This document shows positions 34,450 through 43,987 of a DNA stretch of 64,000 nucleotides, piece after piece. Under the pieces are notes generated by a model. The model saw nothing but the letters and a program-made list of their open reading frames with translations, did no database searches and was not told where the DNA came from. The position numbers and the translations under genes are program-made. Source of the stretch: Candidatus Eisenbacteria bacterium (GTDB taxonomy: Bacteria > Eisenbacteria > RBG-16-71-46 > JAFGJU01); the NCBI GenBank assembly GCA_026388185.1, contig JAPLKG010000005.1:1-64000 (forward strand), read 5' to 3'. The first letter of the stretch is position 1, and each line of letters begins with the position of its first letter.

Positions 34450-36303
34450 TCACGCCTCGCCGAATTTGTGTTGCTGGAATTGTGATTCTGAACCGAGTGC
34501 GGTCTTTCCGGCTCGCACGTGCTTGCCTTGGGTCAAAACGCGGTAAGAGCGGCGGAATGATTCAATCAGGACGACCACGGCGCAGAACATGATCAGGCCG
34601 GAGAGAGTGACGTTCACGTATCCCAGTCCCACCTTCCCCGGAGTAGTCGTCAGCGGCATGAAATTGTCGAAGATGTTCCGCCAGCCGGCGTAGAGCGTCG
34701 TGACGGTCACGAAGGACATCGGTACCAAAGTCACCCACAGATAGCGGACCTTGCCTGCGTTGATAAGCGCGGTCGTAGCCACGGCCAGCGCCACTCCCGC
34801 CAGCAGTTGATTGGCGGTGCCGAACATCGGCCAGATCGTGCTGATGTTGCCGGTCCATATGAAATATCCCCAGCAGAAAACCACGAGGCCCGTCGAGATG
34901 AGTGTTCCGGGAATCCAGCCGGTCCTCTCCATCGGCTTGTAGAACCGACCGCCGAACTCCTGAAAAAGGAACCGCGCGACGCGCGTCCCGGTGTCGATCG
35001 TAGTTAGAATGAAAAGGGCCTCGAACATGATGGCGAAATGATACCAGTAGGACATGAGGCCCCTCATGCCCGGCAGGCCGGAGAATATCTGAGCGAACCC
35101 GACGGCCAGCGATACCGCGCCTCCGGGCCTGCCCGCCACGTTCTCTCCGACCTGTGCGGAAAGGTCGGCAAGATTCACCGGAGTCATTCCCATGCCGGCA
35201 AACTTGGCCGGCGCCACGTTGATGGCAAAATAGTCGGCCGGCACCAGCGAACAAGCGGCGATCAAGGCGACAACGCTCACGATGCCTTCCACGAGCATGG
35301 CCCCGTAGCCGATCAGGATGGCGTCCGATTCCTTCGATATCATCTTGGGCGTGGTACCGGAGGCCACCAACGAGTGAAAGCCCGATATGGCTCCGCAAGC
35401 GATAGTGATGAAGAGAAACGGAAAGAGCTTTCCGGGAATGATCGGTCCGCCGCCATGCACGTAAGAAGTGACGGCGGGCATTTTGAGGTAAGGGTGAACC
35501 ACCAGGACGCCGATCACGAGCGCCACGATCGTCCCGATCTTCAAGTAGGAGCTGAGGTAGTCGCGGGGGCAGAGCAAGAGCCAAACGGGCAGTACGGACG
35601 CGATGAAGCCGTAGGCTGCGATGGCGACGATAATCCCATTCTGTGAGAGCGTGAACCAGGGGCCCAGGAACGAGTGAGGCACGCGCCCGCCAAGAATCAC
35701 GGCGGCAAACACGCCAATCACTCCGATCGCGCTGGCCTCGACAATGTGACCAGGCCGAATCCGGTACATCCACAGGCCGACGAACAGCGCCACTGGAATT
35801 GTCGCGGCGATCGTGAACGTACCCCAAGAGCTTTCTTTCAGAGCGTTGACCACTGCCAGCCCCAACCCTGCCAACGCCACGATGATGATTATTAGAATGG
35901 CCAAAGAGGCGATCGTTCCGGCAACGGGACTCACCTCGTGGCGAGCGATCTCAGCCAGTGATTTTCCCTGGCGCCGTATGGACGCCACGAGGATCAAAAA
36001 GTCATGCACGCCCCCAGCCAGCACTGCCCCCAACAGCATCCAGAGCAACCCGGGGGCGTACCCGAACTGGGCCGCAAGGACAGGGCCGATCAGCGGTCCC
36101 GCCCCGGAGATGGCGGCGAAGTGGTGTCCGAACAGAACCCACTTGTTAGTCGGGTGATAGTTGTGGCCGTCGTTGAGGCTGTGAGCGGGCGTCGGCCGGC
36201 TGTCGTCGATAGCGGCGATCCTGGCCGCGAGGAAGGCGCTGTAGTAGCGGTATGCCAGGGCCATCACAAGAATGGCACCCAGCACAATCGGCACAGCGTT
36301 CAT
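34450..36303 (-). CDS. cstA: carbon-starvation protein CstA family transporter
   Basis: This 617-aa integral membrane protein with about 16 hydrophobic segments belongs to the CstA/BtsT family (pyruvate or peptide uptake). Signatures are [37 protein letters not shown] near residue 45, [45 protein letters not shown] and [15 protein letters not shown]. It starts at ATG 36303, 13 bp after the APC permease stop, so the two form an operon. It is somewhat shorter than E. coli CstA. Confidence 0.94.
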   Translation of the reverse strand: MNAVPIVLGAILVMALAYRYYSAFLAARIAAIDDSRPTPAHSLNDGHNYHPTNKWVLFGHHFAAISGAGPLIGPVLAAQFGYAPGLLWMLLGAVLAGGVHDFLILVASIRRQGKSLAEIARHEVSPVAGTIASLAILIIIIVALAGLGLAVVNALKESSWGTFTIAATIPVALFVGLWMYRIRPGHIVEASAIGVIGVFAAVILGGRVPHSFLGPWFTLSQNGIIVAIAAYGFIASVLPVWLLLCPRDYLSSYLKIGTIVALVIGVLVVHPYLKMPAVTSYVHGGGPIIPGKLFPFLFITIACGAISGFHSLVASGTTPKMISKESDAILIGYGAMLVEGIVSVVALIAACSLVPADYFAINVAPAKFAGMGMTPVNLADLSAQVGENVAGRPGGAVSLAVGFAQIFSGLPGMRGLMSYWYHFAIMFEALFILTTIDTGTRVARFLFQEFGGRFYKPMERTGWIPGTLISTGLVVFCWGYFIWTGNISTIWPMFGTANQLLAGVALAVATTALINAGKVRYLWVTLVPMSFVTVTTLYAGWRNIFDNFMPLTTTPGKVGLGYVNVTLSGLIMFCAVVVLIESFRRSYRVLTQGKHVRAGKTALGSESQFQQHKFGEA

Positions 36304-36316
36304 AGACGCTCCCTAG

Positions 36317-38299
36317 CTATATCCTGACCCTGATCGGCAAGATCACGCTGGTAATCCCACGCCATTGGAGACGCCGCTGAACCGCGAATGCGGTCTCGTT
36401 GTGGAATATTCTGTCGTAGAACTTTGGAAGGCGGAAGGTAACCTGACCGGTGAACACAACGGATTTTGGGAATTCCTTGACGATACCCTCACATAGGTGC
36501 ATTGCTCCGTCGACCACGTCGGTGGCCACGATCATCCTGTAGTCCGCAGCAAAGCCGAGCTTTCTGGTCAAGTCAACACATTTCTCGAGGTCACGATTGA
36601 CAGACTGTTCCAGGGCGTCGATTCCTTCCGCCCCCTTGAACGCTCCGGAATCGACCACGGCCACAGACCCAAAGATGATGTTCTTGTAGGTCCCGGGGAA
36701 ATTTTTGATGATCGAGAGCAGCGTATGGACGGCGGGGCCGTTGTAGCCCGAAACGAGTTGAATTGCGGTCCACTCGTTGGGGTCAAGAGGACTGGTGTTG
36801 ATCGGACCGTACGTCGGAAAATCGAGAAGGATTTCGTCGAGTTTTGCGATTCCTCTCTGCACTTTCGCGTAGTGACGGTGCACAAGATAGCAGCCCGCGA
36901 CCACGAGAGCCGTGATGAGGAACGTCAACCAGCCTCCGGCGGTGAACTTTTCGATTGTCGTAATTATGAGAATGGTCGCGCAAAGGACGAGGCCGACGAG
37001 ATGAACGCTCAAGTGTCTCTTCCATTTCGGGTCTTCCTTCCGACGGCGGACATAGAAGCGGCTCATTCCGAGCTGAGACAACGAGAATGTCACAAAAACG
37101 TTGATCGAATACATGACCACCAACGCGGCCACCGACCCGCGCGTGTAGATCATGAGAGCGATGGATGCGAGACCTATGATTAAGACGCCGTTCTGCATGC
37201 TCAGCCTTTCGGAAAGGTTGGCGAAACGACGAGGAAACCAGGAGTCCATGGCCATGTTGGACATGACTCGCGGACCATCGACAAAGCCGGTCTGTGCTCC
37301 CACGAGAAGCAGGGCGCCTTCCGCGAGAATAGTGACAAAGGCGATCCAGCCTCCGACCGGCCAACCGGCGAAGAGCCTGTCGGCAAGAGCGGCGTTGAGC
37401 GTCTTTCCTACCACCGGTTTTATGTCTACGAGGCCGTAGCAGAGAAACAGGACTCCCGCGGTGAACGCCAGCGAGACGGCCATGTAGAGCATGGTCTTCT
37501 TTCCCGTCTGCACCTTCGGCTCACGCATGATCTGGAGGCCGTTCGACACGGCCTCGATTCCAGTGTACGTGCCTCCTCCCAATGAATACGCGCGGAAAAA
37601 CAGCGCCAGCAAACCCCAGATTCCGATGGTAGAAAGGTCTCGTGCGACGCCTGAGTTGAATTCGTTGGCGAGCGGGACAAAGCGATCCGTGTGCGTGAGA
37701 ACCCCGTCGAGCAGCATGAGGACGTGGGTGACGACAAAAACAATGAAGATGGGCGCGAGGACCGATATCGATTCCTTCACCCCTCTTATGTTGAGTACGA
37801 TGAGAATCACGCAAAGGAAGCACGCAATCGGAACCTTGTAGGAATGGAATTCCATCGGGAGAAAACTGAAGATCGCATCGACGCAGGCCACGATGGACAC
37901 GGTGGCGGTCAGTATGTAATCGACCAACAAGGCACTTCCGGATACGACTCCCGCGTTCTTTCCAAGCATGTGAGTGGCCACGACGTATCCGCCTCCGCCG
38001 TGGGGGAAGTGCTCTATGATGCGGGAATAGGCGTAGGAAATGATAAAGACCGTTAGGGCCGTGGCCAGCCCGAGCAGGACGGCAAGATAAGTATGGCTCC
38101 CCAGCGCCCGGAACGCCGCCTCGGGGCCGTAAGACGAAGACGATAGTCCGTCCGCACCGAGGCCTATCCACGCCAGCAGTGGAATCAAGGACATCTTATG
38201 AACGACCTTCGGGTCCTTGAGCTGTCTGGGCGCCCCGGCTATCGCGCGCCAGGTTCGAGCAAGCCCGCTGACTTGCGATTCACTACCGTCGGAACTCAC
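36317..38299 (-). CDS. APC-superfamily amino acid permease
   Basis: This 660-aa protein has about 12 transmembrane segments and a cytoplasmic C-terminal domain of about 160 residues. The segment LKDPKVVHKMSLIPLLAWIGLGADGLSSSSYGPE is typical of a group of long APC permeases. The C-terminal part (IIKNFPGTYKNIIFGSVAVVDSGAFKG, VDLTRKLGFAADYRM) looks like a USP/regulatory domain. GTG 38299 is preferred, with GGGGG upstream; a longer frame to 38395 has no homology. The substrate is unknown. It heads an operon with cstA. Confidence 0.85.
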   Translation of the reverse strand: MSSDGSESQVSGLARTWRAIAGAPRQLKDPKVVHKMSLIPLLAWIGLGADGLSSSSYGPEAAFRALGSHTYLAVLLGLATALTVFIISYAYSRIIEHFPHGGGGYVVATHMLGKNAGVVSGSALLVDYILTATVSIVACVDAIFSFLPMEFHSYKVPIACFLCVILIVLNIRGVKESISVLAPIFIVFVVTHVLMLLDGVLTHTDRFVPLANEFNSGVARDLSTIGIWGLLALFFRAYSLGGGTYTGIEAVSNGLQIMREPKVQTGKKTMLYMAVSLAFTAGVLFLCYGLVDIKPVVGKTLNAALADRLFAGWPVGGWIAFVTILAEGALLLVGAQTGFVDGPRVMSNMAMDSWFPRRFANLSERLSMQNGVLIIGLASIALMIYTRGSVAALVVMYSINVFVTFSLSQLGMSRFYVRRRKEDPKWKRHLSVHLVGLVLCATILIITTIEKFTAGGWLTFLITALVVAGCYLVHRHYAKVQRGIAKLDEILLDFPTYGPINTSPLDPNEWTAIQLVSGYNGPAVHTLLSIIKNFPGTYKNIIFGSVAVVDSGAFKGAEGIDALEQSVNRDLEKCVDLTRKLGFAADYRMIVATDVVDGAMHLCEGIVKEFPKSVVFTGQVTFRLPKFYDRIFHNETAFAVQRRLQWRGITSVILPIRVRI

Positions 38300-38308
38300 G
38301 ATTCCCCC

Positions 38309-38314
38309 ATTATA
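38309..38314 (-). promoter_or_regulatory. extended -10 element immediately before the permease start
   Basis: TGGTATAAT on the minus strand is a perfect extended -10 promoter. Initiation 6-7 bases downstream would leave only 3-4 bases before GTG 38299, so the mRNA could be leaderless. No good -35 is present. Confidence 0.4.
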
Positions 38315-38512
38315 CCACACGCCGGCTTTTCCACAGTTCGAAGCACTCTCTCCAAGATAACACAGAATACACCCCAAAAGCCGGAAGCACATCATACATG
38401 GTTATTGAATGGTTGCATCATTTAAAAATATGGGTAGAATCTGAGATATCGCGTTCGTTGGAATATCGAGTTCTTCGGAGGCGTCGAACTGGCAAGAGGA
38501 GGGTGCCGTACG

Positions 38513-39361
38513 TTGAGCAGGACACGGAGCGTTGTACGTCGATCTACACGCCGTGACAGGACACAGGATCGCAAGGCGATCGGTCGCGAACAGATTCTCT
38601 CTGCACTCGTGAGTGCATTGGAGCCTCTCGATTACGTGTACGCGATGTGGGAGGGAGGGGCCATCGGCCACGGTCGTCTCGACGAGTGGTCGGACATTGA
38701 TCTGTACGTAGACGCTCGGGATGAGCGGGTAGGAGAGGTATTCCCAGTCGCGGAACGAGCGCTGGAATCGGTTTCGCCGATTGAGCTCAAGTACGAAGTC
38801 CCGACCGTCCCGGCTCAGGGCTACGCGCAGGCGTTCTATAGGCTCGATGGCACGAGCAAGTTCCTACTGATTGACCTGGCCGTCTTCAAGCATGGTTGCC
38901 AGGACAAGTTTCTCGAATCTGAAATCCACGGTGGAGTGTGCTTCTGCTTCAACAAAAACGAGGCAATCAGACGTGCTCCACTGGACAGGGAGAAGCTTCT
39001 CAATACTCTGAGATCTAGGGCCGAGAGGATTCGGAAGCGTTACGACACGTTCGGATGTTTCATCCGCAAAGAGATAAGCAGAGAGAATTGGATCGAGGCT
39101 CTGGAACTGTATCGTGGATTGACGCTAGACTTGCTGGTCGAATTGCTGCGGATCAAACATAAGCCCGTGCGTTACCAGTTCAAGACGCGATATGTTCATT
39201 ATGACCTGCCAGCGGATGTCGTGAAGAGGCTGAAGAAACTCTATTTTGTGAGGGACGAGGAGGATCTGGAACGCAAGTACCGTGCCGCAGAGAAATGGTT
39301 CTACGAAGCGCTCGAGGACATCGATTTCGAGGAAATCGAACGACGTTTGGGGAATGCTTGA
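38513..39361 (+). CDS. nucleotidyltransferase-domain protein
   Basis: This 282-aa protein starts at TTG 38513, nine bases after AAGAGGAGGG. It has the Pol-beta-type motif GG-(x)8-WSDIDLYV near residues 48-63, with the DxD pair that binds metal, and a third acidic residue in FLLIDLAVF. The C-terminal half is helical, as in aminoglycoside or minimal nucleotidyltransferases and their HEPN partners. The first 20 residues are Arg-rich. A resistance or tRNA/protein-modifying role cannot be told from sequence. It is upstream of the S46 peptidase, whose start follows after 44 bp. Confidence 0.75.
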   Translation: MSRTRSVVRRSTRRDRTQDRKAIGREQILSALVSALEPLDYVYAMWEGGAIGHGRLDEWSDIDLYVDARDERVGEVFPVAERALESVSPIELKYEVPTVPAQGYAQAFYRLDGTSKFLLIDLAVFKHGCQDKFLESEIHGGVCFCFNKNEAIRRAPLDREKLLNTLRSRAERIRKRYDTFGCFIRKEISRENWIEALELYRGLTLDLLVELLRIKHKPVRYQFKTRYVHYDLPADVVKRLKKLYFVRDEEDLERKYRAAEKWFYEALEDIDFEEIERRLGNA

Positions 39362-39405
39362 TGGGAGTCGGTGTGACGAGGAAACCCTTTTCGGAGGAGA
39401 CGCGT

Positions 39406-41652
39406 ATGAGGAAGATCTTCTTGGCGAACAACAAACCACGGTGCCGGCTGATTGTCGGAGTGAGCTTCGTCGTCATTGCTGCGGCGCTAGCCTGTCTGTT
39501 TCCCGCGTACTGCGGGGAAGGCATGTGGCTTCCGCAAGAGCTATCCGACGAAGTCATGCGGGACATGCGCCTCAACGGGTGCGAACTCAGTAAGGATGAA
39601 ATTTACAACGGTCTGGGGACGGGTGTGGCAAACGCCGTGGTGAGGGTCGGTGCGACAGGTTCTTTTGTGTCGCCGGAGGGATTGATCCTCACAAATCACC
39701 ACGTTGCGTTTGGCGCCGTGCAGCGAATGAGTACCCTCGAACACAACTACATCAGGGAGGGATTTCTCGCCAGGTCGAGGGAAGAGGAGGTGCCGGCCGT
39801 CGGTTACACGATTTACGTCGGTCAGTCCGTGAACGACGTGACGCGAGAGGTGCTCTCGGCAGTGAAACCTTCGATGTCGCCTCTTCAGCGTTACAAGGCG
39901 ATTGAGAGAAGAACGAGAGAAATTGTGAAGAAGGCGGAGAAGGGAAGGGACGTTTATTGCGAGGTCAGAGGCTTTTTCGGCGAGTCAAGATACCTGCTCT
40001 ACACGTCTATCAAGATCAAGGACGTCCGCGTTGTGTATGTTCCGGCCCGCTCCATCGGCGAGTACGGCGGTGAAGTGGACAATTGGATGTGGCCTCGCCA
40101 CACGTGTGACTTCTCCTTTCTTAGAGCGTACGTAGCGGCGGACGGGAAGACGGCCGAGTACTCGAAGGGCAACGTTCCGTACAGACCGAAAACCTACCTC
40201 AAGATTGCGGCGGCCGGACTTCGCGAAGGAGACTTCGCCTTTATCATCGGCTTTCCTGCTTGGACTGACCGGTATCTGAGTTCGTACGCCCTGAGCGATC
40301 TCGAGAGCTTTGAGTTTCCGCAGCAGATAAGACTGCAGGGCCAGATGGTGAGGATTCTCGAGGAACAGTCGGGCGCCGACCCGGTTGCCGCCGTCAGGGT
40401 CGCGGGCCAGATGAAAGGTATCTACAATTACCTCAAGAAGGACCGAGGAATACTGGAGGGATTCAAGAGATTCCGTCTCGTCGAGCAGCAGAAAGAAATG
40501 GAAGGGAAGCTCCTCGCTGACTCTCAGGCCGACATGGTGATCCACGAGAAGTACAACAGGCTTCTCGGCCGACTCGAGTCTTTGTACGAAGAGAATTCCA
40601 AATGTGAGATGAAGGATCTTCTTCTGGAATACCTGGTTGGACAGAGATCACTACTCGGCGAGGCGATGCTGCTTTACAAGTGGAGCGTTGAGAAGACCAA
40701 GAAGGATCTGGATCGTGATTCCGGATTTGCAGATCGCGACATTCCCGACATGAAGAGGGACCTCAAGATCTTCAACACGGGATTTCACCCCGGAAGCGAT
40801 CGGGGACTCTTGGAGATGTTCCTGCGCGAGATCGCCGGTCTTCCAGAAGGGCAGCGAGTGGCCGTCGTGGATGAAATGCTGGGGCTGAGAAATGAGGCGG
40901 AACGCGAAAGGGCGATTGCCGGCGAGGCGTCGGCAGAGTTGCAAACGGCGATAGGGGCGCTTTTGGACGGACTGTACAGCGATACGAGACTTGATAAAGC
41001 TGAGGAGCGCCTCAGAATGTTCGACATGTCGCGCAGTGAGCTTCTGAAGGAGGGGGATCCTTTCATCGCCCTTGCCGCCAAGCTCTACGAAGAAAATGAG
41101 AAGAGAATTGAAAGAAGGAAGAGCTTCGCCGGTGCTCTTGACATGTTGATTCCTCAGTGGATTGAGATGCTCACCGGAGGATTGAAGGCCGGTCTTTATG
41201 CCGACGGGAACGGTACGATGCGCCTCAGCTACGGGTGTGTGGAAGGCTACGCTCCGCGCGACGCGGTCCTCTATCGCCCGTTCACGACACTCAAGGGAGT
41301 CGTGGAGAAACACACGGGTGCGGACCCCTTCGATTGCCCCGAGAGGATCCTGGAACTGGCTGCCAGCAGGACCTACGGTCCCTATGCTTCCTCGGACTTT
41401 GACGACGTGGTCGCCAACGTGCTCACGTCCAACGATTCCACGAACGGCAACTCGGGAAGCCCCTTGCTCAACTCGAAGGGGGAGCTCGTCGGGTGCCTGT
41501 TCGACGGAAACTACGAGGCTCTGAGTAGCGACTTTCAATTCGAGGACGACTTGACCCGTTCCATCAGTGTGGACATCCGGTACATACTGTTCGTGACTGA
41601 TTTCGTGGACAACGCCCAGAATGTGCTTCAGGAACTGGGATTGAAGCAGTGA
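39406..41652 (+). CDS. dipeptidyl-peptidase, S46 family (DPP7/DPP11 type)
   Basis: This 748-aa exopeptidase releases dipeptides from the N-terminus of peptides in the periplasm. The chymotrypsin-fold triad is visible: His in ILTNHHVAFG (about 98), Asp in DNWMWPRHTCDF and Ser683 in GNSGSPLLN. GEGMWLPQEL after the signal peptide is the family start. ATG 39406 has GGAGGAGA five bases upstream; ATG 39361 overlaps the previous stop (TGATG) and would lengthen the signal peptide. S46 peptidases are most common in Bacteroidetes and Xanthomonads, consistent with an FCB-like host. Confidence 0.95.
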   Translation: MRKIFLANNKPRCRLIVGVSFVVIAAALACLFPAYCGEGMWLPQELSDEVMRDMRLNGCELSKDEIYNGLGTGVANAVVRVGATGSFVSPEGLILTNHHVAFGAVQRMSTLEHNYIREGFLARSREEEVPAVGYTIYVGQSVNDVTREVLSAVKPSMSPLQRYKAIERRTREIVKKAEKGRDVYCEVRGFFGESRYLLYTSIKIKDVRVVYVPARSIGEYGGEVDNWMWPRHTCDFSFLRAYVAADGKTAEYSKGNVPYRPKTYLKIAAAGLREGDFAFIIGFPAWTDRYLSSYALSDLESFEFPQQIRLQGQMVRILEEQSGADPVAAVRVAGQMKGIYNYLKKDRGILEGFKRFRLVEQQKEMEGKLLADSQADMVIHEKYNRLLGRLESLYEENSKCEMKDLLLEYLVGQRSLLGEAMLLYKWSVEKTKKDLDRDSGFADRDIPDMKRDLKIFNTGFHPGSDRGLLEMFLREIAGLPEGQRVAVVDEMLGLRNEAERERAIAGEASAELQTAIGALLDGLYSDTRLDKAEERLRMFDMSRSELLKEGDPFIALAAKLYEENEKRIERRKSFAGALDMLIPQWIEMLTGGLKAGLYADGNGTMRLSYGCVEGYAPRDAVLYRPFTTLKGVVEKHTGADPFDCPERILELAASRTYGPYASSDFDDVVANVLTSNDSTNGNSGSPLLNSKGELVGCLFDGNYEALSSDFQFEDDLTRSISVDIRYILFVTDFVDNAQNVLQELGLKQ

Positions 41653-41742
41653 ACGGTTGTTGCCAGGCTCGTTTGCCCGTAGCGCGCCAAGACTATTATT
41701 CTGTGACGTAGCATTGCGCCGGCTGGCAACGCATCGCTGCGT

Positions 41743-42633
41743 TCACTCCATGACGAGCATTGTCTTGGCCAGAGCGCCGTGCATCTTCCCCACGGACTTT
41801 ACCAGATGCATGGTGACTACGAGCAACAGAATCCCTCCCAGTACGACCAGAGGGAGAAGGGCGCCTGGCACGTAGTAATGAGCGTCATCTATCTGCGCGA
41901 CCGGAAAATGGAAAACGAGTTGCATAACCGGTTGTGCCATCAAGCCCACTGAAAGGGCAAGCAGGGTCGTGGCTACCGTAAAATAGATGATGCCTATCGG
42001 TAGCTGTAGCACCATGTAGGCAAGCGTCATCCATGTGCGCTTTTCTGAGACCAGACTCTTGAAGTGTCCCCACCATCCGAGGTTCTGCTCCGAGAAAAGG
42101 GATCTTCGAGGCATCCTCACTCCCAATAGCGCCTCGACGACTCGGCCCTCCACAAAGGCGATTCCTCTCACGGACAGCAAGAACAGCCCCACAAAGGGCA
42201 GACCGATGACAAGCACGAGAAGACTCGCGGAGAGCGAGATTCCAGTGACTGCCCACGTGAAGTAGATGATACCAGTGGCGAGAGAGAAGAGCATATAGAG
42301 GAATGCTCCCCAGGCCCTGGGGTCCGCAATTACACCGAAGAAGCGTGACATGGATGACCTCCTTTGTTGTAGTGCGGGGCGCGCAAGTCCGGTCGGAGTC
42401 CGGGCCTCGATTTCCATGAAAGCGGCCGCCACCTCGGCCGGCAACCCATACTTCTCGACGATCGGCTGAAGAGCCTCGGTCTCCGAGGCTCGAGGGCTGG
42501 CCGCAATTGCGTTACCAAGCGCGATTCTCAAATGCTCCTCGCTGTCCGAGAGAGCGTCTTGGATCGTGGCGGGATCGGCTCCCGCGAGCTCCTTCTTCAG
42601 TAGGGCGAGGTATTCATCAATGCTCTTTATCAT
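41743..42633 (-). CDS. HAAS/DUF1700 and putative sensor-domain membrane protein
   Basis: This 296-aa protein begins at ATG 42633 (AAGGAG upstream). The first 90 residues form a helical HAAS/DUF1700-like domain (IDEYLALLKKELAG, LSDSEEHLRIALGNAI). A four-TM 'putative sensor' domain follows: two repeats of a hydrophobic pair (LFSLATGIIYFTWAVTG and MVLQLPIGIIYFTVATT). Its start lies within the 3' end of the PadR gene (17-bp overlap), a pairing commonly seen where PadR represses the membrane partner. Ligand unknown. Confidence 0.82.
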   Translation of the reverse strand: MIKSIDEYLALLKKELAGADPATIQDALSDSEEHLRIALGNAIAASPRASETEALQPIVEKYGLPAEVAAAFMEIEARTPTGLARPALQQRRSSMSRFFGVIADPRAWGAFLYMLFSLATGIIYFTWAVTGISLSASLLVLVIGLPFVGLFLLSVRGIAFVEGRVVEALLGVRMPRRSLFSEQNLGWWGHFKSLVSEKRTWMTLAYMVLQLPIGIIYFTVATTLLALSVGLMAQPVMQLVFHFPVAQIDDAHYYVPGALLPLVVLGGILLLVVTMHLVKSVGKMHGALAKTMLVME

Positions 42634-42994
42634 CCGGTACTCCTTGCAACATTGTGTCCACGAAACCCTTTGTTTGATCCCATATCTCTCTCCACCGCGC
42701 GAGCGTCTGTCGACCGGCGTAGGTGATTCCGTAGTAGCGCCTGGGTGGTCCCGAAACGGACGGCTCGACACGACTGTCCAACAGGCCGCTGTCTTCCAGA
42801 GATCTCAACACGGGATAGAATGCTCCTTGCTTCATCATGGGGACTTGCTTGCGGTCTGACTCGATGTGCTTGGCGATCTGGTAGCCGTACATGGGTTCGG
42901 TCGCGTTGTCCAAGACACTCAGGAGGACCAAGGCAGCGGTCCCGGAATTCAGCTCCTTCTGGAATTTTTTGTCTGCAGTGCTCATCTCATTCAC
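42617..42994 (-). CDS. PadR-family transcriptional regulator
   Basis: This 125-aa winged-helix protein shows LLSVLDNATEPMYGYQIAKHI, GAFYPVLRSLEDSGLL and GPPRRYYGITYAGRQTL, all standard PadR features, with a short C-terminal helix for dimerisation. GTG 42994 (AGGAAGG upstream) or ATG 42985 are plausible; longer starts lack a ribosome-binding site. It precedes and overlaps the sensor-domain gene. The promoter at 43139-43167 has overlapping repeats fit for autoregulation. Confidence 0.92.
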   Translation of the reverse strand: MNEMSTADKKFQKELNSGTAALVLLSVLDNATEPMYGYQIAKHIESDRKQVPMMKQGAFYPVLRSLEDSGLLDSRVEPSVSGPPRRYYGITYAGRQTLARWREIWDQTKGFVDTMLQGVPDDKEH

Positions 42995-43138
42995 GGTGCC
43001 TTCCTCTCCCTCCGTCGGTACGTACCCCGTTCGCCCGGCTGCTTCGTCGTTCGCTCGGCCATTTTTCAAGTCCTACGTGCTTGGCTCTCTGTATTGCGAA
43101 ATGTCGAATATTGTTGAATAGCTACTAATGCTAGATGA

Positions 43139-43167
43139 ATAGTAGTATCAAGCTAATAGTATGTCAA
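43139..43167 (-). promoter_or_regulatory. promoter and likely PadR operator
   Basis: On the minus strand TTGACA (43167-43162), 17-bp spacer, TACTAT (43144-43139). TACTATTA inside the spacer repeats as TACTATTC at the -10, and CTACTA/TAGTAG form an inverted repeat at about 43122-43145, so a dimeric repressor could cover the promoter. Confidence 0.7.
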
Positions 43168-43264
43168 GGGTTTTTTTGAGTCCAGACAATTTCGACTGTC
43201 GCCCGAGGCCGTTCTAGTTTGACCGGGAAGACCCCGGTTGCGACCCCCTCGGCTGCGAAACTCG

Positions 43265-43293
43265 TTGACTCTCATCGGCTATCGTCATAGATT
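43265..43293 (+). promoter_or_regulatory. promoter of the isochorismatase-like gene
   Basis: TTGACT (43265-43270), 17-bp spacer, TAGATT (43288-43293). It is divergent from the padR promoter and leaves a leader of about 135 bases. Confidence 0.6.
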
Positions 43294-43436
43294 CATTGTA
43301 GTAAGGCCGTAGGCGAAAAGCTGAAGCCGATCAAAATGTGGGAAAAATGGAGGGACCTACCCGGAGCTCTTCGCACCTTCCCGGAGCTTTCCAGCTTCGG
43401 CCGGTGCTTCGCAAGCGGGGTCCGGCGGACGATAAC

Positions 43437-43976
43437 ATGCTGAAGACCGAGACGACGGTTCTGGTGATCATCGACGTGCAGGGAAAGCTTGCGCATCTAA
43501 TGCACAGGAAGGAGGAACTCTTTGAGAACCTCCAAAAGATCATCAAGGGTGCGCGGATTCTTGGAATACCTATTCTCTGGCTCGAGCAGAATCCAGAAGG
43601 CCTGGGTCCCACAATTCCAGAACTGGCGGCCCTTCTGGACGACGTCGGCCCCATCAGTAAGTTCAGTTTCAGCTGTTGCGGAGACGACCGCTTCGTAACT
43701 GCACTGAATTCACTGAATCGGAAGCAGGTCTTGCTCGCGGGGATTGAGACGCACATCTGCGTATATCAAACAGCGACAGATCTGGTGGCTTCAGGATACG
43801 AGGTACAGATCGTCTCCGACGCCGTCTCTTCGAGGACAAAAGAGAACAGAAAGATCGGCTTGGAGAGGATAAAGGAAATTGGTGCCGGCTTGACGGGCAC
43901 TGAGACCGCTTTGTTCGAGTTGCTCAGAACCGCGAAGGCGGAGAAGTTCAAAGAGATTGCCAAAATTGTGAAGTGA
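43437..43976 (+). CDS. isochorismatase-like cysteine hydrolase (YcaC-related)
   Basis: This 179-aa protein has the family triad: Asp in [11 protein letters not shown], Lys in the central FSFSCCGDD region is not obvious, and Cys in [13 protein letters not shown]. Members hydrolyse amides or ethers of small molecules. ATG 43437 is the first start consistent with the family length; a longer frame from 43338 has no homology. A gene for glutaminyl-tRNA synthetase follows immediately, overlapping in promoter-proximal sequence. Substrate unknown. Confidence 0.85.
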   Translation: MLKTETTVLVIIDVQGKLAHLMHRKEELFENLQKIIKGARILGIPILWLEQNPEGLGPTIPELAALLDDVGPISKFSFSCCGDDRFVTALNSLNRKQVLLAGIETHICVYQTATDLVASGYEVQIVSDAVSSRTKENRKIGLERIKEIGAGLTGTETALFELLRTAKAEKFKEIAKIVK

Positions 43977-43987
43977 GGATCCCGTGT

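Noticed and set aside
34562-35827. 421-codon minus-strand frame overlapping cstA
   Set aside because: Out of frame with a clear CstA protein on the same strand; Arg/His-rich, as expected for a shifted frame.
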